This document shows, piece after piece, positions 52,615-60,950 of a stretch of DNA of 64,000 nucleotides. Source of the stretch: SB21 sp964415295 (GTDB taxonomy: Bacteria > CLD3 > SB21); the NCBI GenBank assembly GCA_964415295.1, contig CAYPYN010000002.1, positions 1-64,000 on the forward strand, in the 5' to 3' direction. The position numbers were made by a program, and so were the translations under genes. Each line of letters begins with the position of its first letter. The stretch's first letter is position 1. The notes below the pieces were generated by a model that made no database searches, had not been told where the DNA came from, and was given only the letters and a program-made list of their open reading frames with translations.

Positions 52615-52725
52615 TAATAATTGGCCGTTTGCCACACAATAAATCGTTGCTATTGGCATACCACAGGGATTAAATTTACCCGTCATTCAATTTCTCCGAT
52701 TTCTGAATTCTATCCGGGAGATATC

Positions 52726-53160
52726 ATGAAAGAACAAAACTACTCTAACCACCGGCGCCTGGTTCCCCTTTATCACGTTTATACGCTGATACTGCTTCTG
52801 ATCCTTGGCGCAGGATCGATCGTTCATTTTTCGCATACGCTGTCTTACGGGCGCGGCCGCCTGGACGCCGCCATGATGGTGATCGCTTTTCTTTGCCTGT
52901 CGTCCGTTTATTTCTATGCACGTCTTTTCGCCTTGCGCGCGCAGGACCGTGCCGTCAGGGCGGAAGAGAATCTTCGCCATTTTGTATTGACCGGCAAGAT
53001 GCTCGACCCGAGACTCAGTATGTCGCAGATCATTGCGCTTCGTTTCGCCAAGGACGAGGAGTTTATCGAACTGGCTAAACGCGCGGCGGATGAAAATATG
53101 GAGCGCGAGGATATCAAAAAGGCGATCAAGAACTGGCGCGCCGACCATTACCGGGTTTGA
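52726..53160 (+). CDS. DUF6526-like membrane protein
   Basis: 144 codons from ATG 52726 (CGGGAG five bases upstream). It starts KEQNYSNHRRLVPLYHV, followed by two membrane segments (about 17-37 and 50-72) and a charged helical tail with LDPRLSMSQIIALRFAKDEEF and IKKAIKNWRADHYRV. This matches the family of small two-helix proteins called DUF6526, whose role is unknown. An upstream in-frame start at 52621 gives a tail without similarity and is rejected. Confidence 0.75.
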   Translation: MKEQNYSNHRRLVPLYHVYTLILLLILGAGSIVHFSHTLSYGRGRLDAAMMVIAFLCLSSVYFYARLFALRAQDRAVRAEENLRHFVLTGKMLDPRLSMSQIIALRFAKDEEFIELAKRAADENMEREDIKKAIKNWRADHYRV

Positions 53161-53240
53161 CATTTTCACCAAATATTGTAACTTCATCGCGTCTTAATTC
53201 GTAAGCATTGCATTCACCCTTCAATCAAACCAAGAGGGCC

Positions 53241-55739
53241 ATGAGAGTATTTTGTGTTTTGATCGCCGGAGGTCTGTTGCATCTCAGCCTCCTGCTGACG
53301 CCGCTTCATGCGCAGATCAGCTCCAATCCCAACGCCGCCGAGATCCAGGCCGCCATAAAAAGACTGAACGTGGTTGGAAACGTGCTTTATGTGGCCGCGC
53401 ATCCCGACGATGAGAATACCGCCGTGCTGGCCTATTATGCCAACCACCGGTATTTCCGAACGGGTTATCTGGCGCTCACCCGCGGCGACGGCGGACAGAA
53501 CCTGATCGGAAGCGAGCAAGGCGAATATCTGGGGGTCATCCGTACACAGGAATTGTTAGCGGCGCGCCGAATAGACGGTGCGGAGCAGTTTTTCTCCAGA
53601 GCTATAGATTTTGGGTATACGAAATCACCACAGGAGACATTCAACTTCTGGGACAGACAGAAGGTTCTATCCGACGTCGTTTGGGTCATAAGGAATTTCA
53701 AACCGGATGTGATCATCACACGTTTTCCATCAACCGGCGAAGGCGGCCACGGACAGCATACGGCCTCGGCGATACTGGCGCAGGAAGCTTTCTCCAAGGC
53801 CGGTGATTCGACCCAATTTCCCGAACAGCTTAAATACGTTAATAGCTGGCAGCCTAAAAGGATCTATTGGAACGCCTGGCTGCCAATCCTGCAGGAGCGC
53901 AAAGCGGATCTTTCCAAACTCGGCCGTATCGACGTCGGCGATTATGATCCGCTGCTTGGTAAATCCTACACGGAATTGGCCGCCGAAGGCCGCAGTATGC
54001 ACAAAAGTCAGGGATTCGGTGTGAGCGGCCAGCGCGCAGAAAATATAAATTATTTCGATCTCACCAAGGGTGAACCGGCCGGGCAGGATCTTTTTGAAGG
54101 GATCGATGTGAGTTGGAATCGCATCAAAGGCGGCGAGCAGATCGGACCCATGATCGAAGATATTCATAAAACTTTTAATCCCGAAGATCCGTCCGCATCC
54201 ATTCCAAAATTGCTCATCGTCTATAAGGAAATCAAGAAACGGCCTTCCAGCGTTTGGGTCGACCGAAAACTTGAAGAAGTTACACACATTATCCGATGGT
54301 GCGCCGGATTGTGGATGGAGGCGATCACCGACGACCATTCCGCTTCGCCCGGAAGCGCCGTAAAATTAACAGCCGCGATGGTCAACCGTTCTTCTTTCCC
54401 GCTCAAACTTGAAAGGATCCATTTACCATTTGGAACGAAAGACACCTTAGGTTCCGTAGAACTAAAGAAGGGCAAACTTGTGCGTTCGGCTGCCGCTATT
54501 AACATCCCCGATGACGCGCCGCTCTCTCAGCCTTATTGGCTCAATAAACAACCAGGCCGCGGCATGTTCGACGTTGACGACCAAAATCTGATTGGAATGC
54601 CTGAGAATAAGCCGGCTCTCAGCGCAGAGTTCGTGATAAAGATAAACGGAGAAACGATCACCTTCACGGTTCCGGCGCTTTATAGATGGACGGATCCCGT
54701 CAAGGGAGAATTGTATCGTCCTTTCTCGGTCATACCGACGGTGGCGATCAATCTGGACGAAAAAGTCTACCTTTTCCCGAACAAAAACCCCAAAACGATC
54801 ACGCTGACCCTTAAGAGCGGGATAAATAACGCGGCTGGAGAGCTAAGACTTAAACTGCCCGACGGATGGCGTTCCTCTCCCGAAAAGAGCGTATTTAACC
54901 TTGCCAACAAATACGACGAATCAAAGATCACTTTTTCGATCGAGCCTCCCGCATCCGCATCCGAGGGTTTTTTCACGGTTGAAGCTTTGGTAAACGGCAG
55001 GACATACTCCCGCAGTTTACAGACCATTTCATACGACCATATTCCCACGCAGGTTCTGTTCCCGGAAACCAAAGCGAAATTAGTTCGCCTTGACATCACA
55101 TCCCGCGCACAAAACATCGGATACATCATGGGTTCCGGAGACCTCATACCGGAGTATTTGACCCAGGCCGGATTGCGCGTTACCTTGCTGAGCGACGATG
55201 ATCTGGAAAAAGGAGAGTTCGGCCAATACGACGCGATCATTGCCGGAATACGCGCGTACAATACGCGGAACCGTCTCAAGTTTGCTCAGGAAAAACTATT
55301 AAAATACATCGAAAATGGCGGTACGTTGATCGTACAGTACAATACAGCCCGCGGTCTTGTTACCGATAACATAGGGCCTTATCCGTTTAAGATATCCAGC
55401 GACCGCGTAACCGAAGAAGATGCGGCGGTAAAGGTTACGACGCCGGGCCATACCCTGGTAAGATTTCCCAATACGATCAGTGAATCCGATTTCGCGGGAT
55501 GGGTGCAGGAACGCGGATTGTACTTTGCGAATACCTGGGACCCGAAATATGAGACCGTCTTTGCATCGCACGACAACGGCGAACAGGATATGATGGGCGG
55601 AACGCTCTTTGGACGCTATGGGAAAGGGGTCTTCATTTATACGGGATATTCATGGTTCCGCCAGTTACCGGCCGGAATCCCGGGGGCTTACAGGCTCTTC
55701 CTGAATATGATCTCGTCGGGCAGGAATACGAATAAGTAA
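53241..55739 (+). CDS. PIG-L family deacetylase with large C-terminal region, secreted
   Basis: 832 codons from ATG 53241, which opens a signal peptide (MRVFCVLIAGGLLHLSLLL, cleavage near HAQ). The LmbE/PIG-L domain (about 35-260) has the zinc motif AHPDDEN, TRGDGGQN and the third His block HGQHTASA, so the enzyme should remove acetyl groups from N-acetyl sugars. Then comes a beta-sandwich region (about 355-600; NEW3-like) and a C-terminal domain (about 620-830) of the type seen in glutamine-amidotransferase/ThuA-like folds, with YDAIIAGIRAYNT and YIENGGTLIVQYNTARG. It ends at a bidirectional terminator. Confidence 0.88.
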   Translation: MRVFCVLIAGGLLHLSLLLTPLHAQISSNPNAAEIQAAIKRLNVVGNVLYVAAHPDDENTAVLAYYANHRYFRTGYLALTRGDGGQNLIGSEQGEYLGVIRTQELLAARRIDGAEQFFSRAIDFGYTKSPQETFNFWDRQKVLSDVVWVIRNFKPDVIITRFPSTGEGGHGQHTASAILAQEAFSKAGDSTQFPEQLKYVNSWQPKRIYWNAWLPILQERKADLSKLGRIDVGDYDPLLGKSYTELAAEGRSMHKSQGFGVSGQRAENINYFDLTKGEPAGQDLFEGIDVSWNRIKGGEQIGPMIEDIHKTFNPEDPSASIPKLLIVYKEIKKRPSSVWVDRKLEEVTHIIRWCAGLWMEAITDDHSASPGSAVKLTAAMVNRSSFPLKLERIHLPFGTKDTLGSVELKKGKLVRSAAAINIPDDAPLSQPYWLNKQPGRGMFDVDDQNLIGMPENKPALSAEFVIKINGETITFTVPALYRWTDPVKGELYRPFSVIPTVAINLDEKVYLFPNKNPKTITLTLKSGINNAAGELRLKLPDGWRSSPEKSVFNLANKYDESKITFSIEPPASASEGFFTVEALVNGRTYSRSLQTISYDHIPTQVLFPETKAKLVRLDITSRAQNIGYIMGSGDLIPEYLTQAGLRVTLLSDDDLEKGEFGQYDAIIAGIRAYNTRNRLKFAQEKLLKYIENGGTLIVQYNTARGLVTDNIGPYPFKISSDRVTEEDAAVKVTTPGHTLVRFPNTISESDFAGWVQERGLYFANTWDPKYETVFASHDNGEQDMMGGTLFGRYGKGVFIYTGYSWFRQLPAGIPGAYRLFLNMISSGRNTNK

Positions 55740-55745
55740 AAAAAA

Positions 55746-55779
55746 AAGAGCCTGTGAGGAAGGAATCTCACAGGCTCTT
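55746..55779. terminator. Bidirectional terminator between convergent genes
   Basis: AAGAGCCTGTGAG (55746-55758) pairs perfectly with CTCACAGGCTCTT (55767-55779), with A-rich sequence on the left and T-rich sequence on the right, so it serves the PIG-L gene (plus) and the DUF2911-TPR gene (minus). Confidence 0.92.
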
Positions 55780-55802
55780 CTTGTCTTTTCCTAATACGGC
55801 CG

Positions 55803-56897
55803 TTATTTATTTTCATTCAGTTTCTTCAAAATATCTTCGATACGCTTCTTATTGGCATCATCTTTGACCATCTTCAGCGCTTTGTTATAATTGTCTATGC
55901 CGCCTTTTTTATCCCCGCTCTGAGCCAACGCTTCCCCCAAACTATCATACACGTTCCATGACTCCGGATGTTTTTTGACATTCAGTTTGAAAACATCGAT
56001 CGCTTCTTTGATCTTGTTTTGTGCGATCAGATTGTAACCGTAGGTATTCAGGTCGGCTTCGTTAGCATTGTCGATCGCGGTCTTTCGCAGGGCTTCCGCT
56101 TCCTGAGCCTTACCTTGTTTTTCAAGAATAGCCGCTTTGGTAAATTGCGCTTGTGCGCCACCGTTGTAGGTCACAGCGCGTTCCGCCCAATAGGCGGCCT
56201 GGTCCAGTGCGATGTTGTTTTGCAGGCAGTAATTGGCTCCTCGCAGAAGAGCCTGACCGTTGAATGCATTCCGGTTACGCAATTGTTTCTTCAGATTCTC
56301 TACAACGATCGCCGGCGTGTCGAAGGAAATAGTAAAGGGTACTTTCATTTTTTCCCAACGAAGATAAGCCGAGGTCTGTTTCATATTTGAGTTGTCGAAT
56401 CCGTAGCTCAGGCGCTCCTGCAATTCACTTACCGTCACCGGTTTAACATTCACCCGCAAAACATCTTCCGATTCTTCGTAGAAGAAATGGCCCCAGGAAG
56501 TGGAGTTCTTGCTGAAAATGATCGTCCACTGATCGGGCTGAACCAGCATAAAAAGCCCGTACGTCCCGGCGGCAATCGGTTTACCTTCCACCTGCGCATC
56601 GTGCGAAAAAGTAATGGTCGTATTCTCATTGGCTCCGGCGCGCCACGGTGTGGGTTTCCCGTTGCCAAAAGGGCCGGCCGGTTCCCAGCCGAACGGAACC
56701 AGTTTTCCCCAGACCTCGCGGCCGTTGATACCCGGACTGTGGTAACTGATGGTAACTTTGGAAATTCCGACTTCCTGCATGATCATCGCGGCCGGACTCG
56801 CGTCAGGCATGATGAGAAGTTCCTGAGCATAAGCGGCTGAAAAATTCAGTAGGACCGCCAATAAGGCGGTAAAAGCTGATCGTTGTATGTTCTTCAT
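55803..56897 (-). CDS. DUF2911 protein with C-terminal TPR region (paralogue 1)
   Basis: 364 codons from ATG 56897 (AAGGAGG just upstream), with signal peptide MKNIQRSAFTALLAVLLN. DUF2911 domain (about 25-180): ISYHSPGINGREVWGKLVP, then the core WRAGANENTTITFSHDA and AAGTYGLFML, then DQWTIIFSKNSTSWG. A helical TPR-like tail (about 220-360) follows, with ESWNVYDSLGEALAQSGD. It is the most divergent of three tandem DUF2911 genes; here an insert carrying GWEPAGPFGNGKPTP interrupts the usual block. Function unknown; the domain probably binds or transports a small compound in the periplasm. Confidence 0.85.
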   Translation of the reverse strand: MKNIQRSAFTALLAVLLNFSAAYAQELLIMPDASPAAMIMQEVGISKVTISYHSPGINGREVWGKLVPFGWEPAGPFGNGKPTPWRAGANENTTITFSHDAQVEGKPIAAGTYGLFMLVQPDQWTIIFSKNSTSWGHFFYEESEDVLRVNVKPVTVSELQERLSYGFDNSNMKQTSAYLRWEKMKVPFTISFDTPAIVVENLKKQLRNRNAFNGQALLRGANYCLQNNIALDQAAYWAERAVTYNGGAQAQFTKAAILEKQGKAQEAEALRKTAIDNANEADLNTYGYNLIAQNKIKEAIDVFKLNVKKHPESWNVYDSLGEALAQSGDKKGGIDNYNKALKMVKDDANKKRIEDILKKLNENK

Positions 56898-56962
56898 AGA
56901 TCCTCCTTCAGGATAAATAATGGAATACGTTAATTCAATGGATGAGATGTTCCCCATAGAGA

Positions 56963-57505
56963 CTACTTTGCATTTTCGACCTGGAATCCTACTTTTAGTT
57001 TTTCCCAAGTCAACGCAACAGAGGCTTTATTGTCACCGGATTTTGATACGGCAAAGGATAGGCTTTCCTGGAATTCGTTCGGCTGCGGTTTGACCGTGAT
57101 CCGAAGCGCGTCATTTTCCTGTTTATAGCTGAAACTGCCCCAGGCCTTAGAATCGTTGCTGAATATGATGATCCATTCGTTCTTAGACGGAATTGAATGC
57201 AGACCGTATGTGCCGGCCGCCAGTTTTTTTCCGTCGATCAAAACATCTTTGGAGAAGCTGACGGTGGTATTCTCGTTGGCCCCCGTGCGCCAGACCTTAT
57301 TGTAAGGCACCAGTCCGCCCCAAATCTCACGGCCTTTGACCGATGGACTGGAATAGCTGACGGTGATCGTATTGCCGTCCAGCGACAGCGAAGCCGTTGC
57401 CGGCGGACTGGGACGAGCGGATTTGTCCTGTCCGCGAACCTCAGGTGACAGAGAGACCAGGCAACAAACAAACATAAGCCAGGTTTTCAGTTCGGTGATT
57501 TTCAT
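56963..57505 (-). CDS. DUF2911 protein, single domain (paralogue 2)
   Basis: 180 codons. Signal peptide MKITELKTWLMFVCCLV, cleavage near VRGQ. One complete DUF2911 domain: VSYSSPSVKGREIWGGLVPY, then VWRTGANENTTVSFSKDV, AAGTYGLHSIP and EWIIIFSNDSKAWGSF, ending in the family's WEKLKVGF block. It lacks the helical tail found in its two neighbours. GAGGAGG stands before the ATG. It lies between the other two paralogues, on the same strand. Confidence 0.9.
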   Translation of the reverse strand: MKITELKTWLMFVCCLVSLSPEVRGQDKSARPSPPATASLSLDGNTITVSYSSPSVKGREIWGGLVPYNKVWRTGANENTTVSFSKDVLIDGKKLAAGTYGLHSIPSKNEWIIIFSNDSKAWGSFSYKQENDALRITVKPQPNEFQESLSFAVSKSGDNKASVALTWEKLKVGFQVENAK

Positions 57506-57610
57506 GATTCCTCCTCATGGTGTTAGTTCAAAACTAAGAATGGTCATAAGAATTGACTGGATATCGGACGGCAGAATCTACGCCTCGATGATTCAATTTG
57601 TTGCAAAAAA

Positions 57611-57640
57611 AAAGCATACATCCTCTCGAATGTATGCTTT
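57611..57640 (-). terminator. Terminator after the third DUF2911 gene
   Basis: AAAGCATACAT (57611-57621) pairs with ATGTATGCTTT (57630-57640). On the minus strand a run of nine T follows (57613-57605), so it ends the 58493-57663 transcript. Confidence 0.88.
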
Positions 57641-57662
57641 TGACCCGTTTGGGTTATGAAAA

Positions 57663-58493
57663 TTACTTCTTTTTCTTCCACTCCGCGAGCGTTTCTTCGG
57701 TTTGTTTCAGGTTAAACGGCGGTTCCGGCTGAGCTTTACCGTATTGGACCGCTTTTTCCATCAGCTTGATCGCGTCCGGCATCTTGTTGAATTTGGCCAA
57801 TAGAAGCGCCTTGACCCGCGTATTGCCATAGTTTTCCTTGATCGCTATGGAAATGTCGATCCATTTCATCGCTTCGTCCAGATTAATGTCATTTTCGAGG
57901 CAATAATTCGCAGCCTGCATGGCGGCTTGCGGGCCGATCGCAGAACGGGCTTTGGCCAGAACAAGCGCCTGTGTTTCTACCTCAACTTTGAACGCAATTT
58001 TCAATTTTTCCCACTGAAGAACAACCATTGTCGAATTATCGGTTACGTCCGCAAACGAGAATTCCATACGTTCGGTCATTTCTGACGACTGCGGTTTCAC
58101 CTTGAACCGAAGCGCGTCGTTCTCGGGTTTATAATTGAAAGCGCCCCAGAGTTTAGCATCTTTACTCAGGATCACGGTCCATTCGTCTGTTCCGGGAATT
58201 GTCTGAAATCCATAGACGCCGGGTGCCAGTTTAGTCCCTTCCACTTTCACCGTGTCTCCGAAGGTAATGGTCGTATTTTCATTGGCGCCCGTCCGCCAGA
58301 CTTCGTTGAACGGCACCAGTTTGCCCCAGATCTCACGGCCTTTGACACCGGGCCGGGAATAGGCGATCGATATGTCTGTGATACCCACCGTCTGGACAAC
58401 TGTGGCCTTGGGGCTTGAACGCGGAATGGCTACCTGCGCCTCTAAAGATGAAACATAAAAAACAGCCAAAAGTAACATGAACAGGTTTTTCAT
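57663..58493 (-). CDS. DUF2911 protein with C-terminal helical tail (paralogue 3)
   Basis: 276 codons from ATG 58493 (GGAG seven bases upstream). Signal peptide MKNLFMLLLAVFYVSS, cleavage near LEAQ. DUF2911 domain (about 20-175): IAYSRPGVKGREIWGKLVPF, NEVWRTGANENTTITFGD, APGVYGFQTIP, EWTVILSKDAKLWGAF and LQWEKLKIAF. The tail (about 190-276) holds a TPR-like pair (NYCLENDINLDEAMKWIDI and a GNTRVKALLLAKFNKM helix). An in-frame start far upstream (58634) would run through the promoter and is rejected. It has its own promoter and terminator. Confidence 0.9.
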   Translation of the reverse strand: MKNLFMLLLAVFYVSSLEAQVAIPRSSPKATVVQTVGITDISIAYSRPGVKGREIWGKLVPFNEVWRTGANENTTITFGDTVKVEGTKLAPGVYGFQTIPGTDEWTVILSKDAKLWGAFNYKPENDALRFKVKPQSSEMTERMEFSFADVTDNSTMVVLQWEKLKIAFKVEVETQALVLAKARSAIGPQAAMQAANYCLENDINLDEAMKWIDISIAIKENYGNTRVKALLLAKFNKMPDAIKLMEKAVQYGKAQPEPPFNLKQTEETLAEWKKKK

Positions 58494-58545
58494 GATACGT
58501 CTCCTTATGGTTATGTGAATGGCAATTGTGATCCGGGAATGGCTT

Positions 58546-58574
58546 ATTGTAAGAAAACTTTTTCGAAAAGACAA
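58546..58574 (-). promoter_or_regulatory. Promoter of the third DUF2911 gene
   Basis: Minus strand TTGTCT (58574-58569), 17 bases, TACAAT (58551-58546). Expected start near 58539, 46 bases before the ATG. An inverted AAAGACA/TGTCTTT pair overlaps the -35. Confidence 0.55.
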
Positions 58575-58635
58575 CTTTTTTGCTGTCTTTACTGAATAAA
58601 TTGTAGTAAAATTTATTTGAATTAACTTCCACACA

Positions 58636-59334
58636 ATGACGGGTCGTATGCGGTCAGCTTTGGTTGTTGGTGCGAGCGGACTTATTGGACGCCATCTCTT
58701 GGACGCTCTGCTAGGCGATGAGTCCTATTCCAGAATTACGGTTCTTGTAAGGAAGTCTTTGCCGCTTCAGCACACCAAACTTCAGCAACAAATCGTGGAT
58801 TTTGAGCAACTCGAATATCACGCGCATACGATCAAAGCGGATGATGTCTTTTGCTGCCTTGGCACGACGATCAAACAGGCCGGTTCTCAGGATAAATTCT
58901 ACCAAGTTGATTTCACTTACCCCTATACCATTGCCTCGATCGCTTCGCGGAACGGTTCGGGACAATTCCTCATAGTAACGGCATTGGGAGCGTCGGCGAA
59001 GTCAGGGATCTTTTACAATCGTGTGAAAGGCACTATCGAAGAAGCCGTGGCGGGTTTGAAGTTTAGATCGATACACATGTTCCGTCCGTCGCTTTTGCTG
59101 GGTAACCGCGGCGAATTCCGGCTTGGAGAGAAGATCGGCATGGTACTTTTCCGGTCGCTCTCATTTATTATGATCGGACGGTGGAGAAAATACCGCGCCA
59201 TTCAGGCTTCCGTGGTGGCGCAGGCCATGGTGACCATGGCGAAACTCGATCTGCAGGGCCATCGGACGTACGAATCCGATGTGATCCAGGCGATCTATGA
59301 TGAAAAAAAGAAGACCAACCGCAAAGAACACTAA
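58636..59334 (+). CDS. NAD(P)-binding oxidoreductase, HTATIP2/TIP30-like
   Basis: 232 codons. Rossmann fold with ALVVGASGLIGRHLLDALL as the dinucleotide loop (GxSGxxG), then VFCCLGTTIKQAGSQDKFYQVD and the Tyr-x-x-x-Lys-like FYNRVKGTIEEA. It ends with a basic tail overlapping a spacer repeat. This matches the NAD-dependent epimerase-like family that includes the eukaryotic HTATIP2. Substrate unknown. The C-terminal KTNRKEH is encoded by the repeat at 59317, which suggests that the original stop was displaced. Confidence 0.85.
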   Translation: MTGRMRSALVVGASGLIGRHLLDALLGDESYSRITVLVRKSLPLQHTKLQQQIVDFEQLEYHAHTIKADDVFCCLGTTIKQAGSQDKFYQVDFTYPYTIASIASRNGSGQFLIVTALGASAKSGIFYNRVKGTIEEAVAGLKFRSIHMFRPSLLLGNRGEFRLGEKIGMVLFRSLSFIMIGRWRKYRAIQASVVAQAMVTMAKLDLQGHRTYESDVIQAIYDEKKKTNRKEH

Positions 59335-59405
59335 GAAAATTACACAAAGCACACAAAAATAATAAAACTAAACTTTGAGAAATCTTTGTGAGCTTTGTGG
59401 TTAAT
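59317..59405. repeat. Imperfect inverted CACAAAG spacer repeat
   Basis: CACAAAGCACACAAA (59343-59357) and TTTGTGAGCTTTGTG (59385-59399) are inverted copies with one mismatch; AACCGCAAAG (59317-59326) and GTGGTTAAT extend them. The left arm reaches into the end of the oxidoreductase gene. Similar CACAAAG spacers occur in many environmental bacteria. Confidence 0.6.
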
Positions 59406-59428
59406 ATTTACCAAGTCAAGGCCAATAA

Positions 59429-60817
59429 ATGAAAATACAATTCTGCGGCGCGGCAAAAAGCGTAACGGGTTCACAGCATCTGCTTTCCATCAACGGCAAG
59501 AAGCTCTTGCTCGATTGCGGCCTGTTCCAGGGTCACCGTGATGAGGCATTCAACCGGAACCGTAATTTCCCTTTCGACCCTGCGGAGATCGATGCTATGG
59601 TTCTTTCCCATGCGCACATCGATCATAGCGGCAATATCCCGAATCTGGTGGAAAAAGGGTTCAAAGGCAGCATTCACTGCACGACTCCAACCGTGGATCT
59701 GTGCAAGGTCATGTTACAGGATTCCGCTTTTATACAGGAGCGAGACGTTGAGTTCATGAATAAGCGTCTGGCAAAGAAAGGCGAAATGCTCCGCGAGCCT
59801 CTCTACACGGTCAAACAGGCGCAGGCGTCGCTGGCGCAATTCAAAGGCATCGATTACGGCAAGACGTTCGAACCGATCCCGAATGTCAAGGTCACATTTT
59901 TCAACGCCGGACATATGTTCGGCTCTGCTATGCTCCTTCTGGAGATCGTAGACAAAGGCAAGACATGGCGTGCCGGATTCACCGGCGACCTTGGACGTAA
60001 AAACCTGCCGATCATACAGGATCCGGATCAGATCACCTATCTTGACATCCTGATATCGGAAAGCACCTATGGGAACAAACTGCACGATCCGGCTAAAGAG
60101 ATCCAGGGCGACCTTGTGAGGGTGATCAAGGAAACCGTGGCCAAGAAAGGCAAGATCATCATTCCGGCTTTCAGTGTGGAGCGAACGCAGGAGATCGTGT
60201 ATCATCTCAACAAGCTGTATGAGAATAAGCTGGTCCCATCCATCCCGGTATTTGTTGACAGCCCGCTTGCAGTTAATGTGACCGACGTTTTTACAAAATA
60301 TCCGCGCTATTACGATGCGGAAGCGCAGTATCTTTTATCGCGGGATGATAATCCGTTCGTATTCACAGGACTCCGTTATATTTCCAAAGCGGACGATTCC
60401 AAAAAACTCAACGAGCTGAAAGAACCTTGCATCATCATTTCTGCATCCGGCATGTGCGAGGCAGGCCGCATTTTGCACCACCTGGCTAATAATATCGAGA
60501 ATGCCAATAACACCATACTCATCGTCGGTTTTATGGCGGAGCATACGCTTGGACGTAAACTGGTTGACAAGGTCAGCCCGGTGAAAATATTCGGCGAAGA
60601 ATATCAGGTCAATGCCCAAGTGGTCAAACTCAATTCATTCAGCGGACATGCGGACAAGAACGATCTGATGAATTTTGCCAAGAAGGTCGGCAAACAGGCT
60701 TCGGTTTTCCTCGTTCACGGTGAGGAACCGCAAAGCCAACCCTTTGCCGAGGCCTTGCGCGCGGATGGTTTCAAGAACGTAACCGTGCCGGATCTGTTGC
60801 AGAAGTTTGAATTCTGA
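59429..60817 (+). CDS. MBL-fold beta-CASP ribonuclease-like protein
   Basis: 462 codons. Metallo-beta-lactamase core with SHAHIDHSGNIP (HxHxDH), GHMFGSAMLLLEI, FTGDLGRKNLPI and the final HGE motif (FLVHGEEPQ). A beta-CASP domain lies between, with the blocks IPAFSVERTQEI (motif A), PCIIISASGMCEAGR (motif B) and SFSGHADKNDL (motif C). The layout matches the CPSF73/RNase J-like exonuclease group of single-chain bacterial enzymes. It probably processes RNA. AAGG precedes the ATG. It seems to be expressed alone. Confidence 0.93.
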   Translation: MKIQFCGAAKSVTGSQHLLSINGKKLLLDCGLFQGHRDEAFNRNRNFPFDPAEIDAMVLSHAHIDHSGNIPNLVEKGFKGSIHCTTPTVDLCKVMLQDSAFIQERDVEFMNKRLAKKGEMLREPLYTVKQAQASLAQFKGIDYGKTFEPIPNVKVTFFNAGHMFGSAMLLLEIVDKGKTWRAGFTGDLGRKNLPIIQDPDQITYLDILISESTYGNKLHDPAKEIQGDLVRVIKETVAKKGKIIIPAFSVERTQEIVYHLNKLYENKLVPSIPVFVDSPLAVNVTDVFTKYPRYYDAEAQYLLSRDDNPFVFTGLRYISKADDSKKLNELKEPCIIISASGMCEAGRILHHLANNIENANNTILIVGFMAEHTLGRKLVDKVSPVKIFGEEYQVNAQVVKLNSFSGHADKNDLMNFAKKVGKQASVFLVHGEEPQSQPFAEALRADGFKNVTVPDLLQKFEF

Positions 60818-60828
60818 TTTGTAATATT

Positions 60829-60846
60829 CCCCCTTAGAAAAGGGGG
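60829..60846. repeat. CCCCCTT hairpin repeat, first copy
   Basis: CCCCCTT (60829-60835) pairs with AAGGGGG (60840-60846). The same type of unit is found at 63271-63352. Confidence 0.65.
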
Positions 60847-60950
60847 TTATGAACGAACAAGAACAAGTGAGCGGGAGATAAAACGGGGAGTACCATCCCC
60901 CTGACCAACTTTGTTAAGGAAATAAAACAGAAATAACAGGAGTACATACC

